DNA of 7,663 nt from JBAXQQ01 sp037131695 (GCA_964638715.1 CAZWZF010000104.1:1-7663), one strand, 5' to 3'; counted from the stretch's first letter, positions 1 through 7,472 are shown. The notes: generated by a model not told the origin, from the sequence alone. A program made the numbers and translations.

Positions 1-49
1 TGCAACAATGGTATGGAGTTCTCTACTCGACCGCCGCTCTGCGGCTGGA
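1..49 (+). repeat. Left terminal inverted repeat with built-in hairpin
   Basis: Bases 1-32 (beginning TGCAACAATGGTATGG) are an exact inverted copy of 7631-7662. Beyond base 32 the similarity continues to base 49 with 45 of 49 positions identical. The four differences (33, 36, 42, 45) all fall in the stem of a hairpin formed by 33-37 and 41-45 around loop TCT, and they change both partners of two base pairs (33-45 G-C to A-T, 36-42 G-C to C-G), so pairing is kept. The repeat lies at the very edge of the window and may continue outside it. It could be an end of a mobile element or one copy of a dispersed repeat. Confidence 0.85.
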
Positions 50-102
50 AATAATATCACATAACAATGCTGTTCTTTCCATCAAACCAGCCGCAGCGCG
101 GC
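33..102. repeat. Inverted pair of GC-rich hairpins (H1 and H2)
   Basis: Two 13-base hairpins, GCCGC-TCT-GCGGC (33-45) and GCCGC-AGC-GCGGC (90-102), lie in opposite orientation. The 16-base segments 33-48 and 87-102 are inverted copies with one mismatch, in the loop. Just inside and outside them, 56-60 plus 66-71 together match the reverse complement of 114-124 (AGCATTGTGAT), giving an interleaved, pseudoknot-like order of arms rather than a simple nested stem. No gene is visible here. Confidence 0.7.
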
Positions 103-141
103 GAAATATTAATAGCATTGTGATAAATACAAGAAATTAAA

Positions 142-154
142 GCTGCAGAGCAGC
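142..154 (+). repeat. Small hairpin with AGA loop (H3)
   Basis: GCTGC-AGA-GCAGC forms a 5-bp stem with a three-base loop. It matches the design of the other flank hairpins but with a different stem sequence, and like them it is followed by an A/T-rich stretch (GATACA). Confidence 0.55.
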
Positions 155-248
155 GATACAGTAAAGTTATATCTACCCAAAATCATGACTTTTTTTTATT
201 TGGATTTAGTTGCTAAGTGCTAAGAACCTAACACCTATTCCCCTATTA
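155..248. other. Non-coding spacer downstream of the esterase gene
   Basis: The spacer is A/T-rich. It holds a run of eight T (189-196) and a perfect tandem duplication of TGCTAAG (211-217 and 218-224). No convincing intrinsic terminator for the esterase transcript was found: the minus-strand RNA has no GC-rich stem directly before a U-tract. No gene is supported. Confidence 0.5.
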
Positions 249-770
249 TTATAACCACACTTTCAATAACGGTTTACTCAGCACCACCATTTTTTCATAG
301 GCTTCATCAGTCAGATGCAATCGGTCTTCTACGAAGAATTCGTCTACCGGGGAATTGTCTACAAAAAAAATCTCGTTTAATTCCACAAACAAATCACCAT
401 CATATAACAACATCTTGATATCTTCACTCAATTGGTCTATCAATTCCCATTTGCCTTCTTTCTGAGGTGCTTTTATAATGCTGAAATAGGCGAAACGGAT
501 AGCGGGATTGAAATTGCTGATCATTGACCGGCAAATTTTAATATTATTCACAATCTCTTCAGCGGGCACATCCATACATATATCGTTGCTGCCGCAATAC
601 ATCATCACCACATCAGGATTTTCCTCGTCCATCACCGACTGCAGATTATCCCGCCAATACTCAGTGATAGTACCGCCAATTGCACGATTAACTAATTCAT
701 GCTCCGGAACTGCTTCGGCAACGTTAAACCAGGCTTGAAAGATAGAACTCCCCACCAACAAAATTTTCAT
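249..770 (-). CDS. SGNH/GDSL-family hydrolase (putative acyl/acetyl esterase)
   Basis: The 173-residue protein has the SGNH blocks in order: GSSI at 7-10 (a GDSI variant, nucleophile Ser9), NRAIGG at 28-33 (oxyanion Gly32), GSND at 60-63 (Asn62), and DRLH at 149-152 giving the Asp149/His152 pair before LTDEAY. Length is normal for a minimal single-domain family member. Such enzymes hydrolyse esters, often acetyl groups on sugars or lysophospholipid acyl groups; which applies here cannot be told from sequence. There is no signal peptide, so it is likely cytoplasmic. The start is supported by AAGGA six bases upstream (777-781 on the plus strand). It follows the secreted protein gene by 103 bp in the same orientation, which suggests a role in deacylating the operon's substrate. 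A terminator-like hairpin just before its ribosome binding site may reduce or regulate its expression. Confidence 0.93.
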   Translation of the reverse strand: MKILLVGSSIFQAWFNVAEAVPEHELVNRAIGGTITEYWRDNLQSVMDEENPDVVMMYCGSNDICMDVPAEEIVNNIKICRSMISNFNPAIRFAYFSIIKAPQKEGKWELIDQLSEDIKMLLYDGDLFVELNEIFFVDNSPVDEFFVEDRLHLTDEAYEKMVVLSKPLLKVWL

Positions 771-791
771 AATATTTCCTTGATATTTATT

Positions 792-828
792 AAAATACCA
801 CCCACTAAAAACAGCAGGCGGTATCTTT
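792..828 (-). terminator. Possible intrinsic terminator or attenuator between the secreted protein and esterase genes
   Basis: In minus-strand RNA, 828-814 pairs with 805-792 to give about 14 base pairs around an eight-base loop (UGUUUUUA), and the 3' arm ends in UUUU followed by AAU. Four of the pairs are G-U, so the stem forms in the minus-strand transcript but would have A-C mismatches on the other strand, which fits the direction of the genes. The 3' U-run is largely inside the stem, so termination may be weak. It sits only 10 bases from the esterase ribosome binding site and could instead act on that gene's translation. Confidence 0.42.
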
Positions 829-844
829 ACTTCTACTTATTCTC

Positions 845-866
845 GGAATGCCGGGGACGGCATTCC
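845..866. repeat. Perfect 9-bp palindromic hairpin
   Basis: GGAATGCCG (845-853) and CGGCATTCC (858-866) form a perfect 9-bp stem with loop GGGA, 8 bases past the stop codon of the secreted protein gene. No U-tract follows on the minus strand, so it is not a classical terminator. It could protect the mRNA 3' end or be a dispersed REP-like palindrome. Confidence 0.6.
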
Positions 867-873
867 CTACTGT

Positions 874-3800
874 TTATTCAAACGTTGCCAATGCCCCGGC
901 TTCTTTTACTGCAAAGGTGCCGTAAGTGGCGGGCCATGCAAGGTATTTTTGCACATCGCCGCCAGGCATATCATTGTCGTTAATGAAGAAACCTATCCAG
1001 AAGGTTTTGCCTGGTGCTGCGGTTACCAGATTAGGTATACCGTCCAGACCGACTGCTGCGGTCAATGGCAGTTTAAACTCAGTTACTATCACTTTTGACT
1101 TTGATAAATCTACACCATAAATGGCCTCAATGAATTGGCGTTCTTCCACGTCTTTTGCGTTATCAAGGATTTTGATATTGCGGGGAACTTGTTCATTGGT
1201 GTAGATACGGTCCATTGATGCAACGACGAATTTATTTCTGAATACTGTCGCGCCGTGGTCAGTGGTGTTGGCAACGTTAAACTTAAATCCTTCCATGAAG
1301 GAATTAAGACCCATTTCTATGCCGTCCTGCTGATACATTTGCCCCAATGGCTGGTGGAACGTCACCACGTTGTCAAAAACGATAGTCTGGACATACAGGT
1401 CGGTTCCCTGGTATGCAAGGCGGATAATCGCACTGCAGTCCTGTGGGCCAACAATATCGGCAGTTCCGGTTTCCGGGGTTACTAATGCGGCAGGCGCTAT
1501 GCCGGCATCGCGCCATTTTTTCATATCGCCATCTATTGTCAACGGTTTTTCCAATCGGCGAACGATAACTTTCGTCGTGGGCGGTACCGGCAATTTTTCC
1601 TGTACACGACCTGGCAATGCAGCGAGAATGGTGGCAACCGGTGTGTCAATCTGTACAGGAATTGTCTGTTTTTTTGTCTTTTCTGTGCCGGTAATTTCAA
1701 ACCAGTGGAAACCATTTACCGAATAATCGCCTAAAATATAATACGGCTTGCCATCGTTGCCGACATAGGTTTGCTGCTGTTGTGCGTGATCTGACCACAT
1801 ACCCATCCAATAGGCTTCTTTGGGCATTGCCAGCACGCCTAATCCCAAGCCATCTTCGTCCATCACCATGTAATCACATTGTGTAGAGGTCATACCCATC
1901 ACCATTTTGTATTCTGGAATGGATTGAACTCCTTCAGAACCCTGTACAGTATTGAGTTTAAATATCCAGCGTAATCGCCCATCTTTGCCAAAACCAGCAA
2001 TGTCAGTGCCAGCACCATTTGCCAGACCGGTACCGCCAGATGTGCGCAAGCCTATCGACGACGCATATCCACCATCGCTCATACTGGCTATTTGCACAGC
2101 ACTGTTCACTTGTTCATTGGTTTTATAATTATAGGGTGATATGAAAGTTGCAGTCTTTCCATCAAAGGTGCAAGGAATCGGCTGCTGTTTATCCCAGGCG
2201 TAAACTGGATAATTCCCACCAGCGTCAAGACCAGTCATTTTAATTAATCTGCCTATCATATTTGGACCGGAGTTGGTGAATACCATGTCGCCGTTTGCGC
2301 CTGGTAGTCCGCCATAACGATCCCACGGAATAGATACTCCAGTACCATCAGCCAGGCGAATTTCTTTCGCGGTATCCTTGGCATCAATAATGCCGTCTTT
2401 GTTATCATCGTGTATTTCAACAAGAGTCTTTTTCGCCGAATCATAACAGTATATGCTAACAGGTACAGCATCCTTAACATCAAAACGTACTACAAGATGA
2501 GCCTGTATTTGTTGTTTTTTATCAAATCCAGCTATCATTATTTTTCCATCTGCAGATTTTCCCGGGTCACCAACAAGAATTTCATAAAGTCCGAAATTCT
2601 TCCCGCCGGTGGTAAAGAAGTTACGTGGACTACGGCCATTAAAAGTATAATCAGGCATCTGCCATTTTGTGTCCGGTGTCCAACGTTTGTTCTTGCTATC
2701 CATCTTTATGGAATACTCGCCGGTTATACCCCAAATACGCACATCAGAATCACCAGCAAATCTTGCGAGATAATTGTGCTGTCCCCAAAAACCAAGTCCC
2801 TGTTTTTTAATTTTGCCATCAGCCGACCAGAATGAAACCCGAAGGCTGTCCACCACGGCTACCTCGCCCTTGCTATTGATAGCGACATGGGTCTTAGTTG
2901 TATGAGAATTCTGGAACCAGAACCTGTCCGGCATTTGCGGGCCATACGGGCCGTCGCCGGTACCAATGGTGCGCAACTGTCGTAAATTGGTAGGGTCGCT
3001 GCTGTCAAATATATATATCTTGCCGGTTGCCGGTGAAAGTACCGCCAACCGATTATTGTTTGCAGATATATCTTTTACACCTTTAACCACATCCGAGGTA
3101 GCCTTAATTGCACCAGTAACAGGGTCCAGTGCCAGCAATTTCCCATCTACACTTATTACCCATAACAGGTTTGCTTTAGCATCAGCAGTAACACTGGATG
3201 CACCCGGCACGTCAAATGATGTGGTAAAAGTCGGGTCGCTTGCTGGTGAAGTAAATATCTTTCCTTTACCGGCATCCGCAATATACAACTTGCCATTCAA
3301 CAGCGCCATGCCATAGACTTTATCAGAAAAAATATCTTTAAATACCCGATTCGGCGTACCTGTCGCAATCTGCCCCATCACGCCAGTTTCCAGGTTTATC
3401 TTACGCAAGTTATATGAACCAGCATTCCTTTGCAAGTAATAGATATCTGTCGCATCAGTCGCTATGCCCACTGTGCCGCCGCCACCTGGCATCATCCAGC
3501 GCGGTGTGGTGTATGACGCATCAAAAGCGCGCACACCCATGCCATTTTCAAAAGAATTTTGTGCAATATAAAGCCGATCCTGCGTATCGAAAGCGAACAT
3601 CTCTTCCGCCCATGAACACCCATCAAGCCTGTTGCTTGTTTTACCGAAATTACCAGCTAACCCCAGGTAAGCATTATTCAACTGGCTTTCTACCACACGA
3701 ACTTCGTATTTGCCTGCCGGCAAAGGACGATTCTGGTTATCGCGGCTGGGCAGCCAGAAAGGATGCTTGCCTTTTGACAATGGCTTATTCTGAAAAAACA

Positions 3801-4839
3801 TTGCCATATTAATACCATCAGCGTTGTATAGACCTGCGCTCTTCACGCCATCTGCTGATTTAATATCAAAATATCCATCAGGTTTGCGGTCAGTTGAAAA
3901 GGAAACTTCGCAAGCACCTAAATCAACGCCGTCGATGCGCTTGTTGCCATCAATATCATTCTTTGGTGCAGAAAATCCCAGCAATTTAGCAGTTCCCCAA
4001 TCCGAAGTGGTTGCCAGCGATGGTGCCCAAAACAGTTTGCTGACCGGATGATAATTATCATTAACTACATCTGCGAACTCTATAGACATACTCAAAGAAT
4101 GTGCATCTTGTTTAGAGATTCTCTGCCATCCTGCCAGGGTTGTGCGGGTGGCTTCACCTTCATACTTGCCGATGAAACTGGCAAGATAAAAGTTGTAATC
4201 CATAGCTAAATCTTTATTATCACTGGTTAAATAAACTGCCGTTGGGCTGTTCACAAACAAGTTATTGAATACCGCGACGCTATTTGCATGGGCAACCGTC
4301 AATGCTATGCTGTAATTATCAACAAAACTGCAATTTGCCATTGATGTTTTGCTGTTCCCCGCCATACTGGCGCCGGTGCGGTTTTTTGCCACCACCAGGT
4401 TTTCAATTTTCCCCTGTGCAACATTATCCAGCAACAAACCAGTAAGATTGCCGATTACTTTTAACCTGCTGATATTTACTTTTGATGCCTTGCTGACCGA
4501 TATCCCGGTTTCGCGGGAATTGCGCACCGATAGGTCGGATAATTCAGTACCTTTGCTGCCGTGTATGATGAAACCTGTCTTAAAAGCAGCGGCATTGATA
4601 ATCGTTTTATCGTTACCAGCACCACGCACTTTAACACCGGCTGGTATTGCCACATCGCCGATTGCCAATTCGCCTGCTGGTAAATTGATAGTCTGACCGG
4701 CTTTTGCCGATTCAATTTTTTGTTTCCACACTGTACCGTTTTGCGCAAATGCAAAAACAGGCACGATCAGCAAAACGATACAGATCATCAAGCTGAAAAA
4801 ATCACTGATTTTCATATCAATGGAAAGATTATTGAACAT
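874..4839 (-). CDS. Large secreted beta-helix / beta-propeller / CBM9-like protein
   Basis: The protein has 1321 residues. A signal peptide (1-32, hydrophobic core about 16-30, likely cut after AFA at 30-32) directs export. Residues 36-290 resemble a right-handed parallel beta-helix of the pectate-lyase-like type, with an N-terminal cap (GQTINLPAG at 48-56) and repeated short N- and V-rich turns. It closes with DIDGNKRIDGVDLGACE (295-311), a motif typical of the end of beta-helix proteins with a choice-of-anchor Q segment. An FlgD/Ig-like domain (about 316-385, LPAGKYEVRVVE at 373-384) follows. Residues 400-1050 hold repeated strands such as GKLYIAD and GKLLALD, as in NHL/PQQ-like propellers, with a dockerin- or EF-hand-like loop DDNKDGIIDAKD (811-822). 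Residues 1089-1320 resemble CBM9 (TIDGDMKKW, QDGIEMGLNS). Start: AAAGGAG lies 8 bases upstream (4848-4854); Met9 is an alternative but lacks a comparable site. It begins 23 bp after the glycosidase gene, so they are probably co-transcribed. Role inferred: extracellular polysaccharide binding, possibly cleavage. Confidence 0.9.
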   Translation of the reverse strand: MFNNLSIDMKISDFFSLMICIVLLIVPVFAFAQNGTVWKQKIESAKAGQTINLPAGELAIGDVAIPAGVKVRGAGNDKTIINAAAFKTGFIIHGSKGTELSDLSVRNSRETGISVSKASKVNISRLKVIGNLTGLLLDNVAQGKIENLVVAKNRTGASMAGNSKTSMANCSFVDNYSIALTVAHANSVAVFNNLFVNSPTAVYLTSDNKDLAMDYNFYLASFIGKYEGEATRTTLAGWQRISKQDAHSLSMSIEFADVVNDNYHPVSKLFWAPSLATTSDWGTAKLLGFSAPKNDIDGNKRIDGVDLGACEVSFSTDRKPDGYFDIKSADGVKSAGLYNADGINMAMFFQNKPLSKGKHPFWLPSRDNQNRPLPAGKYEVRVVESQLNNAYLGLAGNFGKTSNRLDGCSWAEEMFAFDTQDRLYIAQNSFENGMGVRAFDASYTTPRWMMPGGGGTVGIATDATDIYYLQRNAGSYNLRKINLETGVMGQIATGTPNRVFKDIFSDKVYGMALLNGKLYIADAGKGKIFTSPASDPTFTTSFDVPGASSVTADAKANLLWVISVDGKLLALDPVTGAIKATSDVVKGVKDISANNNRLAVLSPATGKIYIFDSSDPTNLRQLRTIGTGDGPYGPQMPDRFWFQNSHTTKTHVAINSKGEVAVVDSLRVSFWSADGKIKKQGLGFWGQHNYLARFAGDSDVRIWGITGEYSIKMDSKNKRWTPDTKWQMPDYTFNGRSPRNFFTTGGKNFGLYEILVGDPGKSADGKIMIAGFDKKQQIQAHLVVRFDVKDAVPVSIYCYDSAKKTLVEIHDDNKDGIIDAKDTAKEIRLADGTGVSIPWDRYGGLPGANGDMVFTNSGPNMIGRLIKMTGLDAGGNYPVYAWDKQQPIPCTFDGKTATFISPYNYKTNEQVNSAVQIASMSDGGYASSIGLRTSGGTGLANGAGTDIAGFGKDGRLRWIFKLNTVQGSEGVQSIPEYKMVMGMTSTQCDYMVMDEDGLGLGVLAMPKEAYWMGMWSDHAQQQQTYVGNDGKPYYILGDYSVNGFHWFEITGTEKTKKQTIPVQIDTPVATILAALPGRVQEKLPVPPTTKVIVRRLEKPLTIDGDMKKWRDAGIAPAALVTPETGTADIVGPQDCSAIIRLAYQGTDLYVQTIVFDNVVTFHQPLGQMYQQDGIEMGLNSFMEGFKFNVANTTDHGATVFRNKFVVASMDRIYTNEQVPRNIKILDNAKDVEERQFIEAIYGVDLSKSKVIVTEFKLPLTAAVGLDGIPNLVTAAPGKTFWIGFFINDNDMPGGDVQKYLAWPATYGTFAVKEAGALATFE

Positions 4840-4862
4840 TATATGTTCTCCTTTAATGCAGG

Positions 4863-6905
4863 TTATATTTTAAAAAAAAGATTTGCAATCCCAGTTACGC
4901 GATATGTGTGCATTGCTTTTAGTTGATATGCATCTGCTTTTGGCAATTGCTGCCCGCTGGTGATATCAAAAACATCACCCGGAATTGCGGCTTCACGTTC
5001 TGTAAAGTTCCACACTAATGCTGTTGTCCCTTCACTATCATGCCATAATACAGATTGGCCATCTTCCTGCAGGTAACGGCGATGCATCAGCGGCAATAAC
5101 TCGTGGTATTCACGCAATACCCGGCGATGAGTTTCGCCATAAACTTCATCAATGCGTTTTCCATCTATGAAAAGCGGGAGCGAACATGGCACTTTATGGG
5201 CAAGCTGGTAATATATAAATGCCGGGTCATGACAGGTATTTTTATCGGTTTCCATTCCCGGCACCGGCACCGTTACGGCATTATTGCCAAGTCCAACATG
5301 GTAACAAATAAACGCGTTATCAATATCATAACTGTCGGAATGACCGTGACCGGGTTGGCCAAATGGACCGAATGACTCAATCATCCACTCTACACCGGCA
5401 TCCTGCAGCTCTTTCATCACCCACATGGATTCGCGCCAACTGGTTTGAGGATGCATGGTTTTAAAATTAACCGGCATGAAAAACAGGTTGTAATAGCTGT
5501 CGATATAAAATCCATCCAGCCCGGTTTCTTCAATTATTTTCTTATGTGCGTCTATCCAATAACGGCGAACGTCCGGATTTTTCAAATCCAAATTGCTGGA
5601 TACCATGGTATACGCACCGGCATATTTGGTGCGAGTATCTTCCATTGCCATGTACCATCCGCGTTCGTCGCGCTGCAGCAGGTTCATCTTTGCGTTTAAC
5701 GATACATAAGTGTTGGTCCACATGAAGTTTTTGATATTATATTTGTGGCAGCGATCAATATATTCCTTGAACTTCTCTACCCCGCCATGCTCGGGGGCTA
5801 TTTCATATTCGTGCGACGTGCACATGTTCCCGCTTAACAATTTTTGCGGTTCGGCAGAATCGGAGCGTTTGAAATTCTCCGCGAATATCTGGCGTATTCC
5901 CACTGCGGCACACGCTGGCACGATATCTTTATAATAGGTTTCAATGGTGTAGTTTGTCCAATGATGCTGACCAACAAATGGCACCGGCGGCTGTTCTTTT
6001 ATACCATATTCTGCCCGTGCCATATCGGCAGTAGTATCGTATACTGCTGTCCATAAATTCTTATGGTCAACCACGGTTTTCTTATTAGTATTCAGTAAAA
6101 TTGACTTGGGTACCGTCGAATATGATAATGCTTCATCAAAGATATGCTTGTCAAAACATTTTAATTCCGCCTTGCCGGCGTCGCGGCATATCAAGCTGCG
6201 AATCAGGTCAACCCGGGGATACACACCAAGCAGCGTTTTATCACCTTTGAACTGAAAATCAAACCACTGGTGGTCTGCCCAGCGTGGCAGGTTATGGGTC
6301 ATTATCGGATTCTGGTTCCCCTGCTCTACCAGAAAAAATAAAATCCCTTCCGTACTCCATGCGGTATTCTTTTCAAATGTTACAACAGGACTGGAACACG
6401 CTGACTGGTTATACACGGTTGCGCCTTCAATGTCACCATCAATTTCCCAACTCGCCTGATCGTAAATGAAAAATATCGGCACATCCTGGCTGTTATATTC
6501 ATAATGATACGCAAAGCCATCAAAGTTGTAATCGCCATATTTATCAGCTGCCAGGGTGATGACGATATCAATTCTGCCTTTGCGGATTTCTACCTGGTCC
6601 CAATCGCCAATTTCGTGAATCGGGTCAAAACTATGGTCGCGCATCATCTTTATAGGGGAAGGCGAAAAGATAGCTTCCAGGCAAATACGGGTATTATCAA
6701 ATGATTCTTCCACACCAATAAATCGCAGATAATCCAATCCCCACCCGGCAAATGACTGGGTAAATGGCCGCAGCGGCAACCGACCGGAACGAACCACGGT
6801 ATCGCCAATACTGATCTTGCCAAGACCTGTAAAACGATCACCATCAGTTTTAATTTCAATTGCGGCTAAGCCGATATTTATAAAATTACTTGAAGCAGCA
6901 GGCAT
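4863..6905 (-). CDS. Putative glycoside hydrolase, alpha-galactosidase-like TIM barrel, family unassigned
   Basis: The protein has 680 residues from this start, or 686 from an ATG at 6923 (numbering below uses the 686-residue form). About 14-270 look like an N-terminal beta-sandwich, about 285-605 like a (beta/alpha)8 barrel, and 610-686 like a C-terminal beta-sandwich. This is the layout of retaining alpha-glycosidases such as GH36 and GH31. Barrel strands can be followed: QIFAENFKRSD (345-355), NFMWTNTY (399-406), then GLDGFYIDSYYN (468-479), where Asp475 is the best candidate nucleophile, and VEWMIESFGPFG (511-522), where Glu516 or the nearby acidic residues (Asp530, Asp533) could be the acid/base. 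No signal peptide is present, so it is likely cytoplasmic. The family is not one I can name; remote homology to clan GH-D is inference. Start chosen because AAGGGAG lies 5 bases before Met7, while the upstream ATG has no such site. It is the first gene of the operon. Confidence 0.88.
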   Translation of the reverse strand: MPAASSNFINIGLAAIEIKTDGDRFTGLGKISIGDTVVRSGRLPLRPFTQSFAGWGLDYLRFIGVEESFDNTRICLEAIFSPSPIKMMRDHSFDPIHEIGDWDQVEIRKGRIDIVITLAADKYGDYNFDGFAYHYEYNSQDVPIFFIYDQASWEIDGDIEGATVYNQSACSSPVVTFEKNTAWSTEGILFFLVEQGNQNPIMTHNLPRWADHQWFDFQFKGDKTLLGVYPRVDLIRSLICRDAGKAELKCFDKHIFDEALSYSTVPKSILLNTNKKTVVDHKNLWTAVYDTTADMARAEYGIKEQPPVPFVGQHHWTNYTIETYYKDIVPACAAVGIRQIFAENFKRSDSAEPQKLLSGNMCTSHEYEIAPEHGGVEKFKEYIDRCHKYNIKNFMWTNTYVSLNAKMNLLQRDERGWYMAMEDTRTKYAGAYTMVSSNLDLKNPDVRRYWIDAHKKIIEETGLDGFYIDSYYNLFFMPVNFKTMHPQTSWRESMWVMKELQDAGVEWMIESFGPFGQPGHGHSDSYDIDNAFICYHVGLGNNAVTVPVPGMETDKNTCHDPAFIYYQLAHKVPCSLPLFIDGKRIDEVYGETHRRVLREYHELLPLMHRRYLQEDGQSVLWHDSEGTTALVWNFTEREAAIPGDVFDITSGQQLPKADAYQLKAMHTYRVTGIANLFFKI

Positions 6906-6910
6906 AATTG

Positions 6911-6917
6911 CTCCCTT
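6911..6917 (-). promoter_or_regulatory. Ribosome binding site deciding the glycosidase start
   Basis: Minus-strand AAGGGAG with a 5-base spacer (CAATT) precedes the ATG at 6905-6903. The longer reading frame's ATG at 6923-6921 is preceded only by A/T-rich sequence. Since the other two genes also have clear Shine-Dalgarno sites, the shorter start is favoured. Confidence 0.65.
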
Positions 6918-6986
6918 ATTCATTGATTATTAATATGGAAAAATAACATTAATAAAAAAATATACACTTTAACGGTGCCGAGGTTA

Positions 6987-7016
6987 AATATACAGATGGT
7001 TGAATGGGTGTGTCAA
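6987..7016 (-). promoter_or_regulatory. Sigma70-type promoter of the operon
   Basis: On the minus strand TTGACA (7016-7011, perfect -35 consensus) is followed after 18 bases by TATATT (6992-6987, one mismatch to the -10 consensus). Transcription would begin near 6980, leaving a leader of about 75 nt before the glycosidase start at 6905. The leader contains a run of seven T but no GC-rich stem, and no riboswitch-like structure was recognised. The organism is unidentified and some phyla use other -35/-10 motifs, which lowers certainty. Confidence 0.55.
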
Positions 7017-7039
7017 TGGGAATAAATCTGCATTTAATT

Positions 7040-7080
7040 ACACAGAGATTCACAGAGGAGACACGGAGATACACGGAGAT
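7040..7080. repeat. Four short tandem units of about 10 bp (ACACRGAGAT-like)
   Basis: The units ACACAGAGAT, TCACAGAGGAG, ACACGGAGAT and ACACGGAGAT follow each other without gaps, the last two being identical. They lie just upstream of the operon promoter -35 box (24 bp away). Similar CACAGAG-rich stretches are, from memory, scattered in many environmental bacterial genomes; a role as binding sites is possible but not shown. Confidence 0.6.
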
Positions 7081-7245
7081 TAATATATTGCTAAATTTAA
7101 TCTTTATAATATGGTGAGCACATACGATAAATCTCTTCATTTTATTTATAACAGGACTTTCGCTAAGCCCCATCCCTTAAGATTAAAATGATCACCTGAT
7201 CCCGCTGGCTGTGCTTTATACACATTTATAAATCTATTTTATTTT

Positions 7246-7262
7246 TGACTCCAGAGGAGTCA
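7246..7262 (+). repeat. Hairpin with AGA loop (H4)
   Basis: TGACTCC-AGA-GGAGTCA is a 7-bp stem with a three-base loop. It is followed by TATATTTATAGA, matching the sequence that follows hairpin H7 on the other strand, so the two are inverted copies with diverged stems. Confidence 0.65.
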
Positions 7263-7294
7263 TATATTTATAGAAAGGCTTTATAGTATGATAT

Positions 7295-7312
7295 CGACCC
7301 CAGCGTGGGTCG
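7295..7312 (+). repeat. Hairpin CGACCC/GGGTCG (H5)
   Basis: CGACCC-CAGCGT-GGGTCG has a 6-bp stem around a six-base loop containing AGC. It is an exact inverted copy of 7346-7363, and the similarity continues for six more bases (one mismatch, then ATATA) toward the palindrome centre. Confidence 0.65.
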
Positions 7313-7345
7313 TATATAACTACCGTCAATCTACCTGTTTATATG

Positions 7346-7363
7346 CGACCCACGCTGGGGTCG
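7346..7363 (-). repeat. Hairpin CGACCC/GGGTCG, inverted copy (H6)
   Basis: Exact reverse complement of 7295-7312 across a 33-base spacer. The pair could also fold as one long stem that excludes the two small hairpins. Confidence 0.65.
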
Positions 7364-7397
7364 TAATAATTTGTTAAATCTTAATCTATAAATATTT

Positions 7398-7412
7398 GAC
7401 CCCGCTGGGGTC
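7398..7412 (-). repeat. Hairpin GACCCC/GGGGTC (H7)
   Basis: GACCCC-GCT-GGGGTC has a 6-bp perfect stem; in minus orientation the loop is AGC and is followed by AAATATTTATAGA, the tail shared with H4. Confidence 0.65.
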
Positions 7413-7458
7413 GATAACTACATTATCTTCTCACATTAAAGATGTGTATAAAGCACAG

Positions 7459-7472
7459 CTCCCGCTGGGGAG
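7459..7472 (-). repeat. Hairpin CTCCC/GGGAG (H8)
   Basis: CTCCC-GCTG-GGGAG has a 5-bp stem and carries the same CCGCTGGG core as H7. It directly adjoins an 18-bp inner arm of the large palindrome. The following G-rich run (7467-7486, GGGG blocks separated by A or TT) is part of the same arm. Confidence 0.5.

Noticed and set aside
3..140. Open frame running in from the left edge (begins QQWYGVLYSTAALRLE, ends at TAA 138-140)
   Set aside because: It has no start codon in the window, consists of terminal repeat and hairpin sequence, and shows no protein family features. It is better explained as a repeat read by chance in an open frame.
2410..2835. Plus-strand open frame of 141 codons opposite the large secreted protein gene
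   Set aside because: It is antisense to a well-supported coding region with clear domains; its composition is that of a shadow frame. The same holds for the other plus-strand frames over 874-6905.
6906..6923. Upstream ATG at 6923 as the glycosidase start
   Set aside because: It would add only six residues (MNKGAI) and has no Shine-Dalgarno sequence, whereas the ATG at 6905 has AAGGGAG at good spacing. It cannot be fully excluded.
6952..6960. T-run (minus strand) in the operon leader as an intrinsic terminator
   Set aside because: No GC-rich stem precedes the run, so it does not meet the pattern of a terminator or attenuator.
7040..7080. Possible CRISPR array
   Set aside because: The units are only 10-11 bp and directly adjacent, without spacers, and no cas gene is present.
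6949..7173. 74-codon minus-strand open frame upstream of the glycosidase
   Set aside because: It spans the promoter, the tandem repeat array and part of the palindrome arm, and its product has no recognisable domain.
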